The notes under the pieces: generated by a model | What the model was told of the DNA's origin: nothing | The model's database searches: none | Seen by the model: only the letters and a program-made list of their open reading frames with translations | Shown: piece after piece, positions 8,988 to 17,467 of the stretch | Numbering within the stretch: position 1 is the first letter of the stretch | How the letters are laid out: every line of letters begins with the position of its first letter | Made by a program: the position numbers and the translations under genes | Assembly (NCBI RefSeq): GCF_014107495.1 | Contig: NZ_CP041969.1 | Coordinates: 5,753,501 to 5,817,500, forward strand | Direction of reading: 5' to 3' | DNA length: 64,000 bases | Source of the DNA: Cohnella cholangitidis | Lineage (GTDB): Bacteria > Bacillota > Bacilli > Paenibacillales > Paenibacillaceae

Positions 8988-10316
8988 TTGTACCAGAAGC
9001 ACTCCAGGAAACGTCGCATCGGACTTGTTGTCGTTCTTATGCTATGTATCACCGTTTGCTCCGCGCCTTTTCAGCATTTCGTGAAGTTTCCCAATGAATT
9101 AAGGATGTTTCAAGGACAAGCGGTTTCGTTGCATTATGCGATGCCCGTGCATGCTCAAGGCAGCTTAAATACGCAGGTAGCGGAAATAAACGGCAGCAAT
9201 AACTCCTCCGTACGCGTCGATCTCAGTCAGCCTTTATCTATTCAACCCAAGCATAGCGGCGTTACGGATCTGAAGCTTAAGCTGTTCGGCAGGATTCCTT
9301 TTAAGACGGTCCGTCTTCAAGTCGTCCCCGATCTAAGGGTTATCCCCGGCGGGCAAACGATCGGAGTGAAAGTAAAATCGGCGGGAATTATGGTCGTGGG
9401 CCATCATTTGGTGAAAACGAAGGAAAACACGAAAGTGTCTCCCGGCGAAGAAGCCAAATTGCGTTTGGGAGATCTGATCTTGGAAATCAACGGCGAAACG
9501 TGCAACGATATTTCTAAAATCGCGCCCTACGCCGAAAGCGCTGGCCGTAATGGCGCTCCGTTGAAGCTATTGGTCCAAAGAGGCAAAGAAAGATTCCGTA
9601 CGTCGTTAAATCCGGCATTCGACGAAGAAGACAAAGCATGGCGTCTAGGCTTATATATTCGCGACTCCGCGGCAGGCGTCGGTACATTGACTTTCTACGC
9701 TCCTGATCAAGGCGTATACGGCGCATTAGGCCATGTCATTACCGATATGGATACGCAAACCCCTATCGTTGTAGGAAGCGGAGAGATCTTGCAGTCTAAC
9801 GTAAATTCGATTTCCAAGAGCCAGAACGGCGAACCCGGCGAGAAGAGAGCGAGTTTTCTTAAAGGAGGTCGCGTGCTAGGCAGCGTGGAGCGCAATACTC
9901 CGTTCGGCATTTTCGGCCGGATGAGAGAAGTGCCGGAGCATGCTTACAACCCGGAGCCGATGCCCGTCGCTTTCGCGGAGGAAGTTAAGGAAGGACCCGC
10001 GCAAATCCTGACGGTCGTGGAGAAGCAGAAGGTCGAACGGTTTAACATAGAGATCGTTCACGTGTCCAAACAATCCTCCCCGGCGACGAAAGGGATGGTT
10101 ATCAAAATTACCGATCCCAAACTCATCGAGCGTACCGGAGGAATCGTTCAGGGAATGAGCGGCAGCCCGATTATTCAGAACGGTAAATTGGTCGGCGCGG
10201 TCACGCATGTGTTCGTAAACGATCCTACGTCCGGATATGGATGCTTTATCGAGTGGATGCTGCAGGATGCGGGTATTATGCTTAACCCGGAGCAAGCGAC
10301 TTCTAAGGCGGTTTAA
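8988..10316 (+). CDS. spoIVB: SpoIVB serine peptidase, sigma-K checkpoint signal
   Basis: The 442-residue product has an N-terminal signal/anchor segment (about residues 10-27), a PDZ domain (about residues 120-205) and an S55-family peptidase domain. That domain shows the conserved His in GALGHVITD and Ser in GMSGSP (Ser391/Ser393). In Bacillus, forespore-made SpoIVB is secreted into the intermembrane space and cleaves SpoIVFA to trigger pro-sigma-K processing. The proposed start is TTG at 8988 with GGGAGCGTGAG upstream. Neighbours recN and spo0A match the conserved order. A sigma-G promoter would be expected but I could not place one confidently. Confidence 0.94.
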   Translation: MYQKHSRKRRIGLVVVLMLCITVCSAPFQHFVKFPNELRMFQGQAVSLHYAMPVHAQGSLNTQVAEINGSNNSSVRVDLSQPLSIQPKHSGVTDLKLKLFGRIPFKTVRLQVVPDLRVIPGGQTIGVKVKSAGIMVVGHHLVKTKENTKVSPGEEAKLRLGDLILEINGETCNDISKIAPYAESAGRNGAPLKLLVQRGKERFRTSLNPAFDEEDKAWRLGLYIRDSAAGVGTLTFYAPDQGVYGALGHVITDMDTQTPIVVGSGEILQSNVNSISKSQNGEPGEKRASFLKGGRVLGSVERNTPFGIFGRMREVPEHAYNPEPMPVAFAEEVKEGPAQILTVVEKQKVERFNIEIVHVSKQSSPATKGMVIKITDPKLIERTGGIVQGMSGSPIIQNGKLVGAVTHVFVNDPTSGYGCFIEWMLQDAGIMLNPEQATSKAV

Positions 10317-10352
10317 CGCCTTAGATTTTGCCTATTTGGGAAAAGACGAACA

Positions 10353-10361
10353 TTTGTCGAA
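10353..10361 (+). promoter_or_regulatory. Spo0A box upstream of spo0A
   Basis: TTTGTCGAA at 10353-10361 is a full match to the Spo0A-binding consensus TTTGTCRAA. It lies about 200 bases upstream of the spo0A start, next to a possible SigA promoter (TTGACC at 10384, TATTAT at 10409, 19-base spacer). This fits autoregulation of spo0A by phosphorylated Spo0A. Confidence 0.65.
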
Positions 10362-10557
10362 AATGTACGAAACCTATCAATCTTTGACCTATTGTGACGC
10401 AAATTAAATATTATATTCGATTTTAATGAATAAATAAAGAAATATTTTTTAAATCGAGAAGGAATACAGAATGGCGATGTCGAAAACGGATAAACAGAGA
10501 AACGGTGAGCGTTTTTCGTCAATTAATTCTCGCATAAGAGAAAGGGAGGACCAGACA

Positions 10558-11370
10558 TTGCCACGTATTGAAGTGTTCCTAGCAGACGACAACCGAGAAT
10601 TTACGAATTTATTATCAGAGTACATCCAAGAGCAGGATGATATGACGGTCATCGGAGTGGCGTACAACGGAGAAGAGGTCATCCGTCAACTGGAAGAAAC
10701 ACGTAGGGTACCGGATGTCATGATCCTCGATATTATTATGCCGCATTTGGACGGACTTGGCGTCCTGGAGAAATTGCGGGATTTGAATTTATCGCCTATG
10801 CCCAAAATCATTATGCTCACGGCTTTCGGTCAAGAGAACATTACTCAGCGTGCGGTACAACTTGGCGCTTCTTACTACATACTTAAACCGTTCGATATGG
10901 ATGTTTTGGCTAACCGGATTCGCCAATTGGCAGGAAACTCCGTCGCAAGTTCGGTTACGTCATCATCCGTGCAGAGCAGCAACAACCGTTCGAACATCGT
11001 ACAAATCGGCAAGCCGAAAAATTTGGACGCCAATATCACGAGCATTATCCATGAGATCGGCGTACCGGCGCATATTAAAGGGTATCAATACCTGCGCGAA
11101 GCGATTACGATGGTGTACAATAACATCGAAATTCTCGGCGCGATTACGAAAACTTTATATCCCGCTATCGCAGAGAAATTCAAAACGACGCCTTCCCGCG
11201 TAGAACGAGCTATCCGCCATGCGATCGAAGTCGCTTGGACGCGCGGCAACATCGACAGCATCAGCCACCTGTTCGGCTATACGATTAACATCGCGAAGTC
11301 GAAACCGACGAATAGCGAATTTATCGCGATGGTCGCGGATAAGCTTCGGATCGAGCATAAGGTGAGCTGA
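10558..11370 (+). CDS. spo0A: Sporulation master regulator Spo0A
   Basis: This is a 270-residue response regulator with an N-terminal receiver (phospho-acceptor Asp58 in VMILDIIMP, acidic pocket LADDN) and a C-terminal Spo0A DNA-binding domain with the near-invariant TPSRVERAIRHAIEVAW recognition segment. It is the terminal target of the sporulation phosphorelay. The frame is open to 10471, but TTG at 10558 gives the family N terminus (PRIEVFLADDNREFTN) and has AAGGGAGGA 11 bases upstream. The 29 extra upstream residues do not look like Spo0A. The linker (about residues 120-155) is Ser-rich. Confidence 0.96.
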   Translation: MPRIEVFLADDNREFTNLLSEYIQEQDDMTVIGVAYNGEEVIRQLEETRRVPDVMILDIIMPHLDGLGVLEKLRDLNLSPMPKIIMLTAFGQENITQRAVQLGASYYILKPFDMDVLANRIRQLAGNSVASSVTSSSVQSSNNRSNIVQIGKPKNLDANITSIIHEIGVPAHIKGYQYLREAITMVYNNIEILGAITKTLYPAIAEKFKTTPSRVERAIRHAIEVAWTRGNIDSISHLFGYTINIAKSKPTNSEFIAMVADKLRIEHKVS

Positions 11371-11480
11371 GGAGGCTTGGCGTAAGGGATTTCGGGTTTT
11401 AGGGCGATTGCAATTATGCCCATAAATATCCGAAAAGGTGTATGTAAACCCTATTCATATTTTTGAAGAAGAGCTACTTA

Positions 11481-11528
11481 AAACCGCTGTTTATTGGGTT
11501 CCAAAATCCAATAAACAGCGGTTTTTTT
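11481..11528 (+). terminator. Rho-independent terminator of spo0A
   Basis: A perfect 17-bp stem, AAACCGCTGTTTATTGG (11481-11497) with its complement (11508-11524), a 10-base loop and a T-run to 11528. It closes the conserved core block. The surrounding gap 11371-11652 shows nothing else. Confidence 0.92.
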
Positions 11529-11652
11529 GACCGATATTGAATTTCAACTAGACAATTTTATATTGTATTGCTCATCGAAGAACTTATCCCGTAAGACTTT
11601 GGCAAGCTATGATCAAACCTTGAAGTTATTTACCGTTTATCTATGGGAATCC

Positions 11653-12165
11653 TCACTCGCCTGAAGTCGAACCAATCTTTTTATTCCAACTGATCTGATG
11701 AATTTCAATATCTGTTGCCTTATATCTTGCCCATACATCACCACCAAATGACCAGCCCTTTGGCATCTCTCTTTGATATCCATTTTCATTCAATAAATCG
11801 TCTTCTTCCTTTGTTACAATGCAACCAATTAAATTATCATTGAGAAATTTATAAACTTCTTGTCTTGACATCAATTCTCCGAATAAGAGCCTTTTTACTA
11901 TATAATTACGAGGAACTACATGATCGTGTCTAAGTATTTTTGACTTAACACCCTGAGGTTTATCAATATGCTCTAGAGCTTGCTTAGACCAAAACTTACA
12001 TCCAGTATATTTTCCTTCTGCCTCAGTCCAAAGCCAAGTGACTTCAAATACAACAGCATGTTTTGCCCCAATTGATAATGATTCAGATTGAAGAATATGA
12101 AAAACATCATCAGCTAATTGTTCGTTGGTTCGATAATACGGATTTTTTTTGCCACGCGGTGCCAT
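11653..12165 (-). CDS. Hypothetical protein with an HDHVVP motif (AT-rich gene)
   Basis: The product is a soluble 170-residue protein without signal peptide or membrane segment. The most distinctive feature is His80-Asp81-His82-Val-Val-Pro, which resembles the DH(I/V)(I/V)P core of HNH-type nucleases, followed by a helical segment and CIVTKEEDDLLN. However, the rest of an HNH metal site is not obvious, so nuclease activity is only a suggestion. The ATG (minus strand, 12165) is preceded by GGGGAG. The gene is visibly AT-richer than its neighbours and stands alone on the minus strand, consistent with horizontal acquisition. Confidence 0.7.
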   Translation of the reverse strand: MAPRGKKNPYYRTNEQLADDVFHILQSESLSIGAKHAVVFEVTWLWTEAEGKYTGCKFWSKQALEHIDKPQGVKSKILRHDHVVPRNYIVKRLLFGELMSRQEVYKFLNDNLIGCIVTKEEDDLLNENGYQREMPKGWSFGGDVWARYKATDIEIHQISWNKKIGSTSGE

Positions 12166-12450
12166 GTATCAATACTCCCCTAATAAGTCCGAAATTTTAA
12201 TCGCTATTAATTCGGATGTATACCAACCTTTAATAGTTTTCTTTATTTTTAGCGATAGTATCTAACCTAAAAGAAACCTCTTCTCTGTTTTTTCATCAAA
12301 CAGTCGTAACTTTTCGATTTCATCAAGTGTGGTGGGGAAAGAGCTTAATGTAGTATCGCGAGTTTTAAGCAGGTTGGCGAAAAAGTAATATAAGATGATC
12401 TTAAGCAAACCTTATTGGGGAGTGTAAACCATAATTTAGGAGGACGCTAT

Positions 12451-12843
12451 ATGAACAGGAAATATATTTTTTTAATAGTAGCTGTGTTACTCGTAGTAAC
12501 CGCTTTTATTGTACTTACTTATAATGCTAGTAAAGAAGAAAAATACACTGCTGAGTCGGAAAATTGGAAGGTTAGTCTTACTCTAGCTAAAGAAAATGAA
12601 AAATTTGTATCGCTAATATGTGAATACATGGGTGAAATAAATGAAACGATCAATCACTTTGAGTATAAGTTAAAAGGAGCGAGCGATTACTTTGCCGGGA
12701 CAGAAAGAGGCAACTGGGATTCAAAATATATATACAAACATAGTGCATTAAGCAATAGAGCCCTTGTACCAAATGAAAGTAATCAGTTTGAAATTACGAT
12801 TACTTTTGGTGGTCATACGGAAACATTGAGCTTAACTAAGTGA
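12451..12843 (+). CDS. Small exported or membrane-anchored hypothetical protein
   Basis: The product has 130 residues. A Lys/Arg N terminus and a hydrophobic stretch (about residues 5-23) form a signal anchor, followed by a beta-rich extracellular domain of about 100 residues. No lipobox Cys is present. The ATG at 12451 has TAGGAGG at 12437-12443; an upstream in-frame ATG at 12415 lacks this. The gene is AT-rich like 11653-12165. I do not recognise the family. The region 12166-12450 before it shows no further gene. Confidence 0.65.
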   Translation: MNRKYIFLIVAVLLVVTAFIVLTYNASKEEKYTAESENWKVSLTLAKENEKFVSLICEYMGEINETINHFEYKLKGASDYFAGTERGNWDSKYIYKHSALSNRALVPNESNQFEITITFGGHTETLSLTK

Positions 12844-12915
12844 TAGCTTGACTAAGAGCCGGCGTTTCTTTTTTGTTGTTAGAGCGTTGGTTAGATAAAT
12901 TCTGCGTACCTTCGG

Positions 12916-13152
12916 TTATTTTTCATGATTAGGAAGTTTTCTAGCAATAACTTGCAGATAGCGAATGACCTCGCCAATGCCTAGAATCAAGATGGTCGCT
13001 GCTATTCCAAATAGCAAACCGAACTTTCCCATTTCTTCTTGCCAGCTGAACCCCAAAATTCCTACAAGTATGCCTCCAACAGTGAAGAAGTTAGCCGTTG
13101 TTTTGTCTTTGCTTTTAGCTTGCAGATCTTGCTCCTGTTTGTTCTGGCTCAT
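12916..13152 (-). CDS. Small two-helix membrane protein, hypothetical
   Basis: The product has 78 residues: a hydrophilic Gln/Lys-rich N terminus (about 1-20), then two hydrophobic segments (about 24-38 and 45-62) and a basic tail. The minus-strand ATG at 13152 is preceded by GGAGGATAAAA, a good ribosome binding site; the frame extends upstream but without one. It is divergent from the lipoprotein gene at 13321. Function unknown. Confidence 0.6.
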   Translation of the reverse strand: MSQNKQEQDLQAKSKDKTTANFFTVGGILVGILGFSWQEEMGKFGLLFGIAATILILGIGEVIRYLQVIARKLPNHEK

Positions 13153-13320
13153 TTTTATCCTCCACTGTTTTTGGATATAGATATAAAGCAGATAGATTCG
13201 ACGTATTCGTATTTTTTTCCTGCACAAAAGCGAATGTCTATGAACTTCTTGTATTGCCAACTTTTAGACGTTTGTGGTATCTTTGTTGTGCCTTTTGCAC
13301 TAATTTTAGGGGGAAGAAAG

Positions 13321-14421
13321 TTGAATCGAAAGAGATTGGGATGGATCGCGGCTATTTTACTTACTTTATTGCTTGTTGGTTGCGGCAGCGACGCCGACTC
13401 GACGGAAACGTCGAGTACGAATGAAGGCAAGACGGTTGAAGGAAGCCAAAATCAAGAAAGCAGACTACAAGACGAAGTCACAGTAGGAACGATTAGAATC
13501 GGGGATTCGGATGAGAAAATGCTTAGCGAGTTGGGCATTCCTATAAGTTCCGCCAAACTATCCGATTACTCGGAAGAGTTCACTAACGGCGACGATCGGA
13601 CAATGTATGGCTACCAAGAAGGTACGCTTTATACCGTGGAAGGCGTGGTTTATCAGATCGATTTGTCCAAACAAAACGCCGAAACGAAAAGCGGGTTAGC
13701 GAAGTGGGACGATAGAGCGAAGGCTTTGGCGTTGTATAGTAAATACGAGAAAGCGGTAGCCAATCTTCATCAGCTTCAGATTTTGGAGGACGGGTATTTC
13801 TTCATCGTTGAATTCGAGGGCGGAGATGCGTCCGAGTTCAGCCTTATCGATGCCAAATATAGAATCAAGCCGAAGCTCGACGCTTTTGGCGAAGCGGAGA
13901 AATATAGAGGTACGGCGCTTCATGTCAATGGATTCGGCTCTTGCGGCGATCTCAACGTGTTCAGATACGTTAAGGAGTTGATTGATCCTTCTACCGGGCT
14001 GTGGGACGGGAACGAGGGATCATGTTACCCTCATAATAAAGAGCAAAACGAATCTAATCCGGGCACTTATGATTCCGCTGAACAAGAGGATACCGCGGAA
14101 AGAAGCGACGGTAGTCAGCCAACCGATAGTGCGACAGAAGCAAGCTTGATCGATGGATTCAAGGGTAAATGGTGCGATTCAGATCAAATGCTGTGTTTTG
14201 AAGTTGCGATCAACGATAACGAAACGGGCGGATCCCTCGACTATTATCAGGAACAAGAGCCCTATGAAGAGAAATTTAGAATTCCTTATATGGATGAATA
14301 CGAGATGGTTATCGAACTTGAAGCCGGGGCAAGCCAAGTCCGACTAAGCTTAAGTGACGATAAACAATCCATGGCGTACGAATCAGATTTCAATACAGCA
14401 ACTATGATTAGGCAGGACTAG
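13321..14421 (+). CDS. Putative lipoprotein, hypothetical
   Basis: The product has 366 residues. The TTG start at 13321 gives a basic N terminus, a hydrophobic core and the lipobox LLVGC (Cys21), so it should be anchored to the outer face of the membrane. A Ser/Thr/Glu-rich linker follows (about 22-55), then a globular region to about residue 240, a second acidic low-complexity linker (about 245-280) and a C-terminal domain of about 85 residues with WCDSDQMLCFEVAI. The TAGGGGG upstream supports this start; an open frame extending to 13039 overlaps the minus-strand gene and is not needed. No function recognised. Confidence 0.7.
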   Translation: MNRKRLGWIAAILLTLLLVGCGSDADSTETSSTNEGKTVEGSQNQESRLQDEVTVGTIRIGDSDEKMLSELGIPISSAKLSDYSEEFTNGDDRTMYGYQEGTLYTVEGVVYQIDLSKQNAETKSGLAKWDDRAKALALYSKYEKAVANLHQLQILEDGYFFIVEFEGGDASEFSLIDAKYRIKPKLDAFGEAEKYRGTALHVNGFGSCGDLNVFRYVKELIDPSTGLWDGNEGSCYPHNKEQNESNPGTYDSAEQEDTAERSDGSQPTDSATEASLIDGFKGKWCDSDQMLCFEVAINDNETGGSLDYYQEQEPYEEKFRIPYMDEYEMVIELEAGASQVRLSLSDDKQSMAYESDFNTATMIRQD

Positions 14422-14466
14422 CGCCTACGTGGCGCTTTTCTTATAGTTTTCAATAAATAACGAAAT

Positions 14467-14500
14467 GCCCGGAACGAAATACACGTTCTGGGCTTTTTTT
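14467..14500 (+). terminator. Rho-independent terminator after the 13321-14421 lipoprotein gene
   Basis: GCCCGGAACG (14467-14476) pairs with CGTTCTGGGC (14484-14493), 7-base loop, then seven T. Convergent with the minus-strand gene ending at 14517. Confidence 0.85.
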
Positions 14501-14516
14501 CGCTTTTACGCAGTAT

Positions 14517-14885
14517 TCAGTCAAAACCGCCGCTAAATCCTATCGTAAAGAAAACGACAAATAGAAACGTGATGACGCCGCCCGTCCATACGCCGGCAAT
14601 CGCCATTCCTCTCCACTTGGAGGAATTGATCGAGATTAACCCGAACACGAGCGACAGAATGGATAAGAGGATCGAAAAGGTGATGGACATTCCAATTGCC
14701 GGATTAACGGAATCACTCTCGTATGAGCTAAGTATAATAAGGATCAGGACGAAGAGGAAATCAACGCAAGCTAGAATCATTGAAGATAAAGCAAAAGTTG
14801 AACGATCTTTCCTTTGCTTGGATACCGTAATAGCAGGCTTTGCTTGGAAATATACGGGTTCCAATTGGTTAGTCGAAGGCTCCAA
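14517..14885 (-). CDS. Small integral membrane protein (DUF4190-like)
   Basis: The product has 122 residues: a hydrophilic N-terminal 30 residues, then three predicted membrane segments (about 34-53, 64-84 and 96-118). The GLISINSSKWRGMAIAGV loop recalls the conserved loop of DUF4190-type proteins, a tentative resemblance. The start is TTG on the minus strand at 14885 with AAAGG about 10 bases upstream, so the exact start is uncertain. No neighbours suggest a role. Confidence 0.55.
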   Translation of the reverse strand: MEPSTNQLEPVYFQAKPAITVSKQRKDRSTFALSSMILACVDFLFVLILIILSSYESDSVNPAIGMSITFSILLSILSLVFGLISINSSKWRGMAIAGVWTGGVITFLFVVFFTIGFSGGFD

Positions 14886-15052
14886 CTATGATCAACCTTT
14901 CCCTTTGAAGTATGAGACAATAGTACCAAATCCTTCAATTGATGGACAGACTTATCCGCAAAATCCATGGAAAAATATACTTTGCAACATTGGAAGCTTG
15001 CGCTCGTCTTAATAGACATCTATGGGAGCAATGCCCGAAGGAGAGACTCCAT

Positions 15053-15445
15053 GTGTCCAATAAGTTACGTTATATGATAGCAACGGCGTCGATTGTAGCG
15101 GGGTTCGCGATTGCGGCGACGCAGCTTTATGGTTCGGGCAAGGGGCTTACTCTGCTTAAACCGTTCATTCAACCCTTGGCGTCGGTTACGGACGATATTC
15201 AACCTGCCGACGGTTTCGACGTACGGGCGAATTTTACGATCGTAGACGACGTGTTAAAGAAGCATTTTTCCGGTGAAACGAAGTTTAACGATTATGGCAC
15301 GTACTATATCGATAATGAACGGAACAAGTACGTATTTATTCTGGATAAGAACGATGCTGTCACGGAAAGAGTCGAGAAGGAATTGAAGTCGATATTCGGC
15401 GATCATGTTTCGTTCACCAAGGCAAAATCCTTTACAAGAATCTAA
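15053..15445 (+). CDS. Exported or membrane-anchored hypothetical protein
   Basis: The product has 130 residues. GTG at 15053 with AAGGAGAG at 15038-15045 gives an N terminus with a hydrophobic anchor (about residues 7-24, ATASIVAGFAIAATQLY) and an extracellular region of about 100 residues ending in a charged alpha/beta segment. The longer frame from 14939 has no ribosome binding site and its extra residues are not informative. No family recognised. Confidence 0.55.
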   Translation: MSNKLRYMIATASIVAGFAIAATQLYGSGKGLTLLKPFIQPLASVTDDIQPADGFDVRANFTIVDDVLKKHFSGETKFNDYGTYYIDNERNKYVFILDKNDAVTERVEKELKSIFGDHVSFTKAKSFTRI

Positions 15446-15567
15446 ATCGATGACCGCAACAACGCCGGTGGCGGGCTTGTTTGGCAAATGGTAGAATGTT
15501 GGTTATTAATAGAATGAATTCGAGAATAACATGAAAAGGCCAAAAGAAGACGAGGAAGGAAGTTACC

Positions 15568-16131
15568 ATGAAGAAGCTATTGCTGATTTTGCAGATCGCG
15601 GCACTGCTAGCCATTGCGTTAACCGTTCAAGTAAGCGCAGCCAGCGCGGCTGCTAAACCGAAGGACATTTTCGCGAAAAAGTACCCGAACGAAATTATTA
15701 AACAATTGACAACGGTGGATCTTAACCTGGATAAAAAGTCGGAGCATCTCATTCTTAGCGAATCGGGCAACTTCTACTTAATCAACTCGAAAGGCGTCGT
15801 CGTTCTTGTCAACACGGGTATCGTTAGCGACGAAGGATTTGACAAAGCGCGGCTTCGGGTATACTCCGTGAACAAGGGCGAGAAACATGTCGCGGTTTCC
15901 TTCGAGTTCGGGCCGTCCAACACCCAACTGTACGCGTACAGATTGAAGAATAACGGACTGAACAAAGTGCTGGAACTCATGGGCGATGAGGGCATCGAGA
16001 TAGACGGCAAAGGTAAAATCCATATGTATTGGAAGAAATATAAAGACGAAGGCGGATGGGATCCGGCGGAAGCGGTCTATACATGGAACAACAAGACGCT
16101 CAAATATAAAGGAACAGGGATTTTGCCGTAA
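15568..16131 (+). CDS. Secreted hypothetical protein
   Basis: The product has 187 residues with a clear Sec signal peptide (residues 1 to about 28, ending VSAASAAA). The mature region is a beta-rich domain with regularly spaced segments (DLNLDKKSEHLILSESGNFY, LYAYRLKNNGLNKVLEL) that resembles the repeat style of secreted proteins monitoring or binding ligands; FG-GAP/VCBS-like folds are possible but not demonstrated. ATG with AAGGAAG upstream. A strong terminator follows. Function unknown. Confidence 0.65.
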   Translation: MKKLLLILQIAALLAIALTVQVSAASAAAKPKDIFAKKYPNEIIKQLTTVDLNLDKKSEHLILSESGNFYLINSKGVVVLVNTGIVSDEGFDKARLRVYSVNKGEKHVAVSFEFGPSNTQLYAYRLKNNGLNKVLELMGDEGIEIDGKGKIHMYWKKYKDEGGWDPAEAVYTWNNKTLKYKGTGILP

Positions 16132-16160
16132 CATAACGACTAACTTAAATCGAACGATCC

Positions 16161-16212
16161 ACAAAGAAGCTTGCCTCAAGCCGAAAAACGGCGAACGGGC
16201 AAGCTTCTTTGT
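16161..16212 (+). terminator. Terminator-like long hairpin after the secreted protein gene
   Basis: ACAAAGAAGCTTGCC (16161-16175) is perfectly complementary to GGCAAGCTTCTTTGT (16198-16212); the loop holds a GCCG/CGGC mini-stem. T-rich DNA follows on the plus strand. It separates the small-gene stretch from the ABC modules. Confidence 0.8.
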
Positions 16213-16488
16213 TTATTGAGTCAGCGGCTTTCATTGTATTCTGCGTCCGTTCGGATAGTAAGGATGGTGTCTCCCGCCCCCTGCGCCTTATATGCTGCCT
16301 TCGCATAGCCGGGTAGAAAACGGTTTCATGAAGTTAGAAGTTTGTTCTGGATTTACGAACCGCAGGCAACATAGCGGAAACGCCAATCCATCCCTCCCCA
16401 TAGTGCGGCGCCATTAAAATAGAGTTGTTAGAAAGCGCTTTCCGGAGAGTTGTCCATAACTCGGGAAAAATGCAACAGGGGGGGTAAC
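16213..16488 (+). other. Leader region of the first ABC/two-component module
   Basis: This stretch has no gene that I can support. It holds a cre-like palindrome (16430-16443), a possible -10 TAAAAT at 16415-16420 without a good -35, and the strong ribosome binding site of the first permease (AGGGGGGG at 16477-16484). Confidence 0.5.
16430..16443 (+). promoter_or_regulatory. cre-like (CcpA/LacI-family) operator before module 1
   Basis: AGAAAGCGCTTTCC contains the perfect 12-base palindrome GAAAGCGCTTTC and matches the cre core TGAAANCGNTTTCA except for the outer bases. It lies 46 bases upstream of the first permease start. Carbon catabolite repression of the operon is the natural reading. 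Confidence 0.55.
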
Positions 16489-17442
16489 ATGAAACCGGCC
16501 ATTCAAAAAAGAACAAACTACATGTCTATCAAAAGCGGCAAAATACCCGAACGTTATCGGCTGTTCCTCTACGCTACGCCACTGCTCTTGTTAATTTTCT
16601 TGTTCAGCTATTTGCCATTGTACGGATGGATTTATGCCTTCTTTAACGTACGTCCCGGTTTTTCTCTGTTCCAATCGGAATTCGTCGGCTTGAAATGGTT
16701 CAAATCTTTGGTCTCGAATCCGACGCAGACGGCGGAAGTCGTTCGGGTCATGAAGAACACGATGGCTATGAGCGTTCTAGGCATCGTGACCTCTATTTTC
16801 CCGGTTATATTCGCCATCTTCCTTACCGAAATTCGGTCGAGCAGATTCAAGAAATGGGTTCAAGTGCTTACGACGCTGCCGAACTTCATCAGTTGGGTGC
16901 TCGTGTTCGCCATCGCGTTCATGTTGCTCTCAGTCGATAGCGGAATCATCAACAAACTGATGATCGAGCTTGGTTTCCAGGATAAGGGCGTCAATTATTT
17001 GGCATCCGACCAGCATATCTGGCTGAAAATGACGCTTTGGTCGCTGTGGAAAGGGCTCGGCTGGAGCGCCATTCTGTACATAGCGGCGATTACTTCGATC
17101 GATCAAGAGCTTTACGACGCGGCGAAGGTGGACGGGGCCGGTAGATTCCGTCTCATGTGGCACATTACGGTGCCTGGCGTTATGCCTACCTATTTCGTGC
17201 TTCTGTTGCTATCGATCGCGAACTTCATCAATAACGGGTTGGAACAATATTACGTTTTCCAGAACCCGATCAACAAGAATTCAATCGAGGTATTGGACCT
17301 GTATGTCTATAACATCGGTTTGCTCGGAGCGAATTTCTCGTTCGCCACGGCAATCAGCATGCTGAAATCTTTAGTCAGCATCGCGCTGTTATTCTTCGCT
17401 AACCGCTTGTCCAAGATCGTACGCGGCGAATCGATCATCTAA
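16489..17442 (+). CDS. Sugar ABC transporter permease (LplB type), module 1
   Basis: The product is a 317-residue integral membrane protein with six predicted membrane segments. The inner-loop EAA motif is DAAKVDGAGRFRLMWHITVPG (near residues 208-228), which docks the ATPase. It belongs to the carbohydrate-uptake type-1 permeases of the LplB group. ATG at 16489 follows AGGGGGGG; an upstream in-frame ATG (16450) lacks one. The second permease follows after 25 bases. No ATPase gene is nearby, so a shared MsmX-like ATPase is implied. It is closely similar to the permease at 25454. Substrate (xyloglucan oligosaccharide) is inferred from context. Confidence 0.9.
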   Translation: MKPAIQKRTNYMSIKSGKIPERYRLFLYATPLLLLIFLFSYLPLYGWIYAFFNVRPGFSLFQSEFVGLKWFKSLVSNPTQTAEVVRVMKNTMAMSVLGIVTSIFPVIFAIFLTEIRSSRFKKWVQVLTTLPNFISWVLVFAIAFMLLSVDSGIINKLMIELGFQDKGVNYLASDQHIWLKMTLWSLWKGLGWSAILYIAAITSIDQELYDAAKVDGAGRFRLMWHITVPGVMPTYFVLLLLSIANFINNGLEQYYVFQNPINKNSIEVLDLYVYNIGLLGANFSFATAISMLKSLVSIALLFFANRLSKIVRGESII

Positions 17443-17467
17443 CCGGAAAGGAAGGAGGTATCCCGAC

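Noticed and set aside
13039..13320. Upstream extension of the 13321 lipoprotein gene
   Set aside because: It overlaps the minus-strand gene 12916-13152; the lipobox signal peptide begins correctly at TTG 13321.
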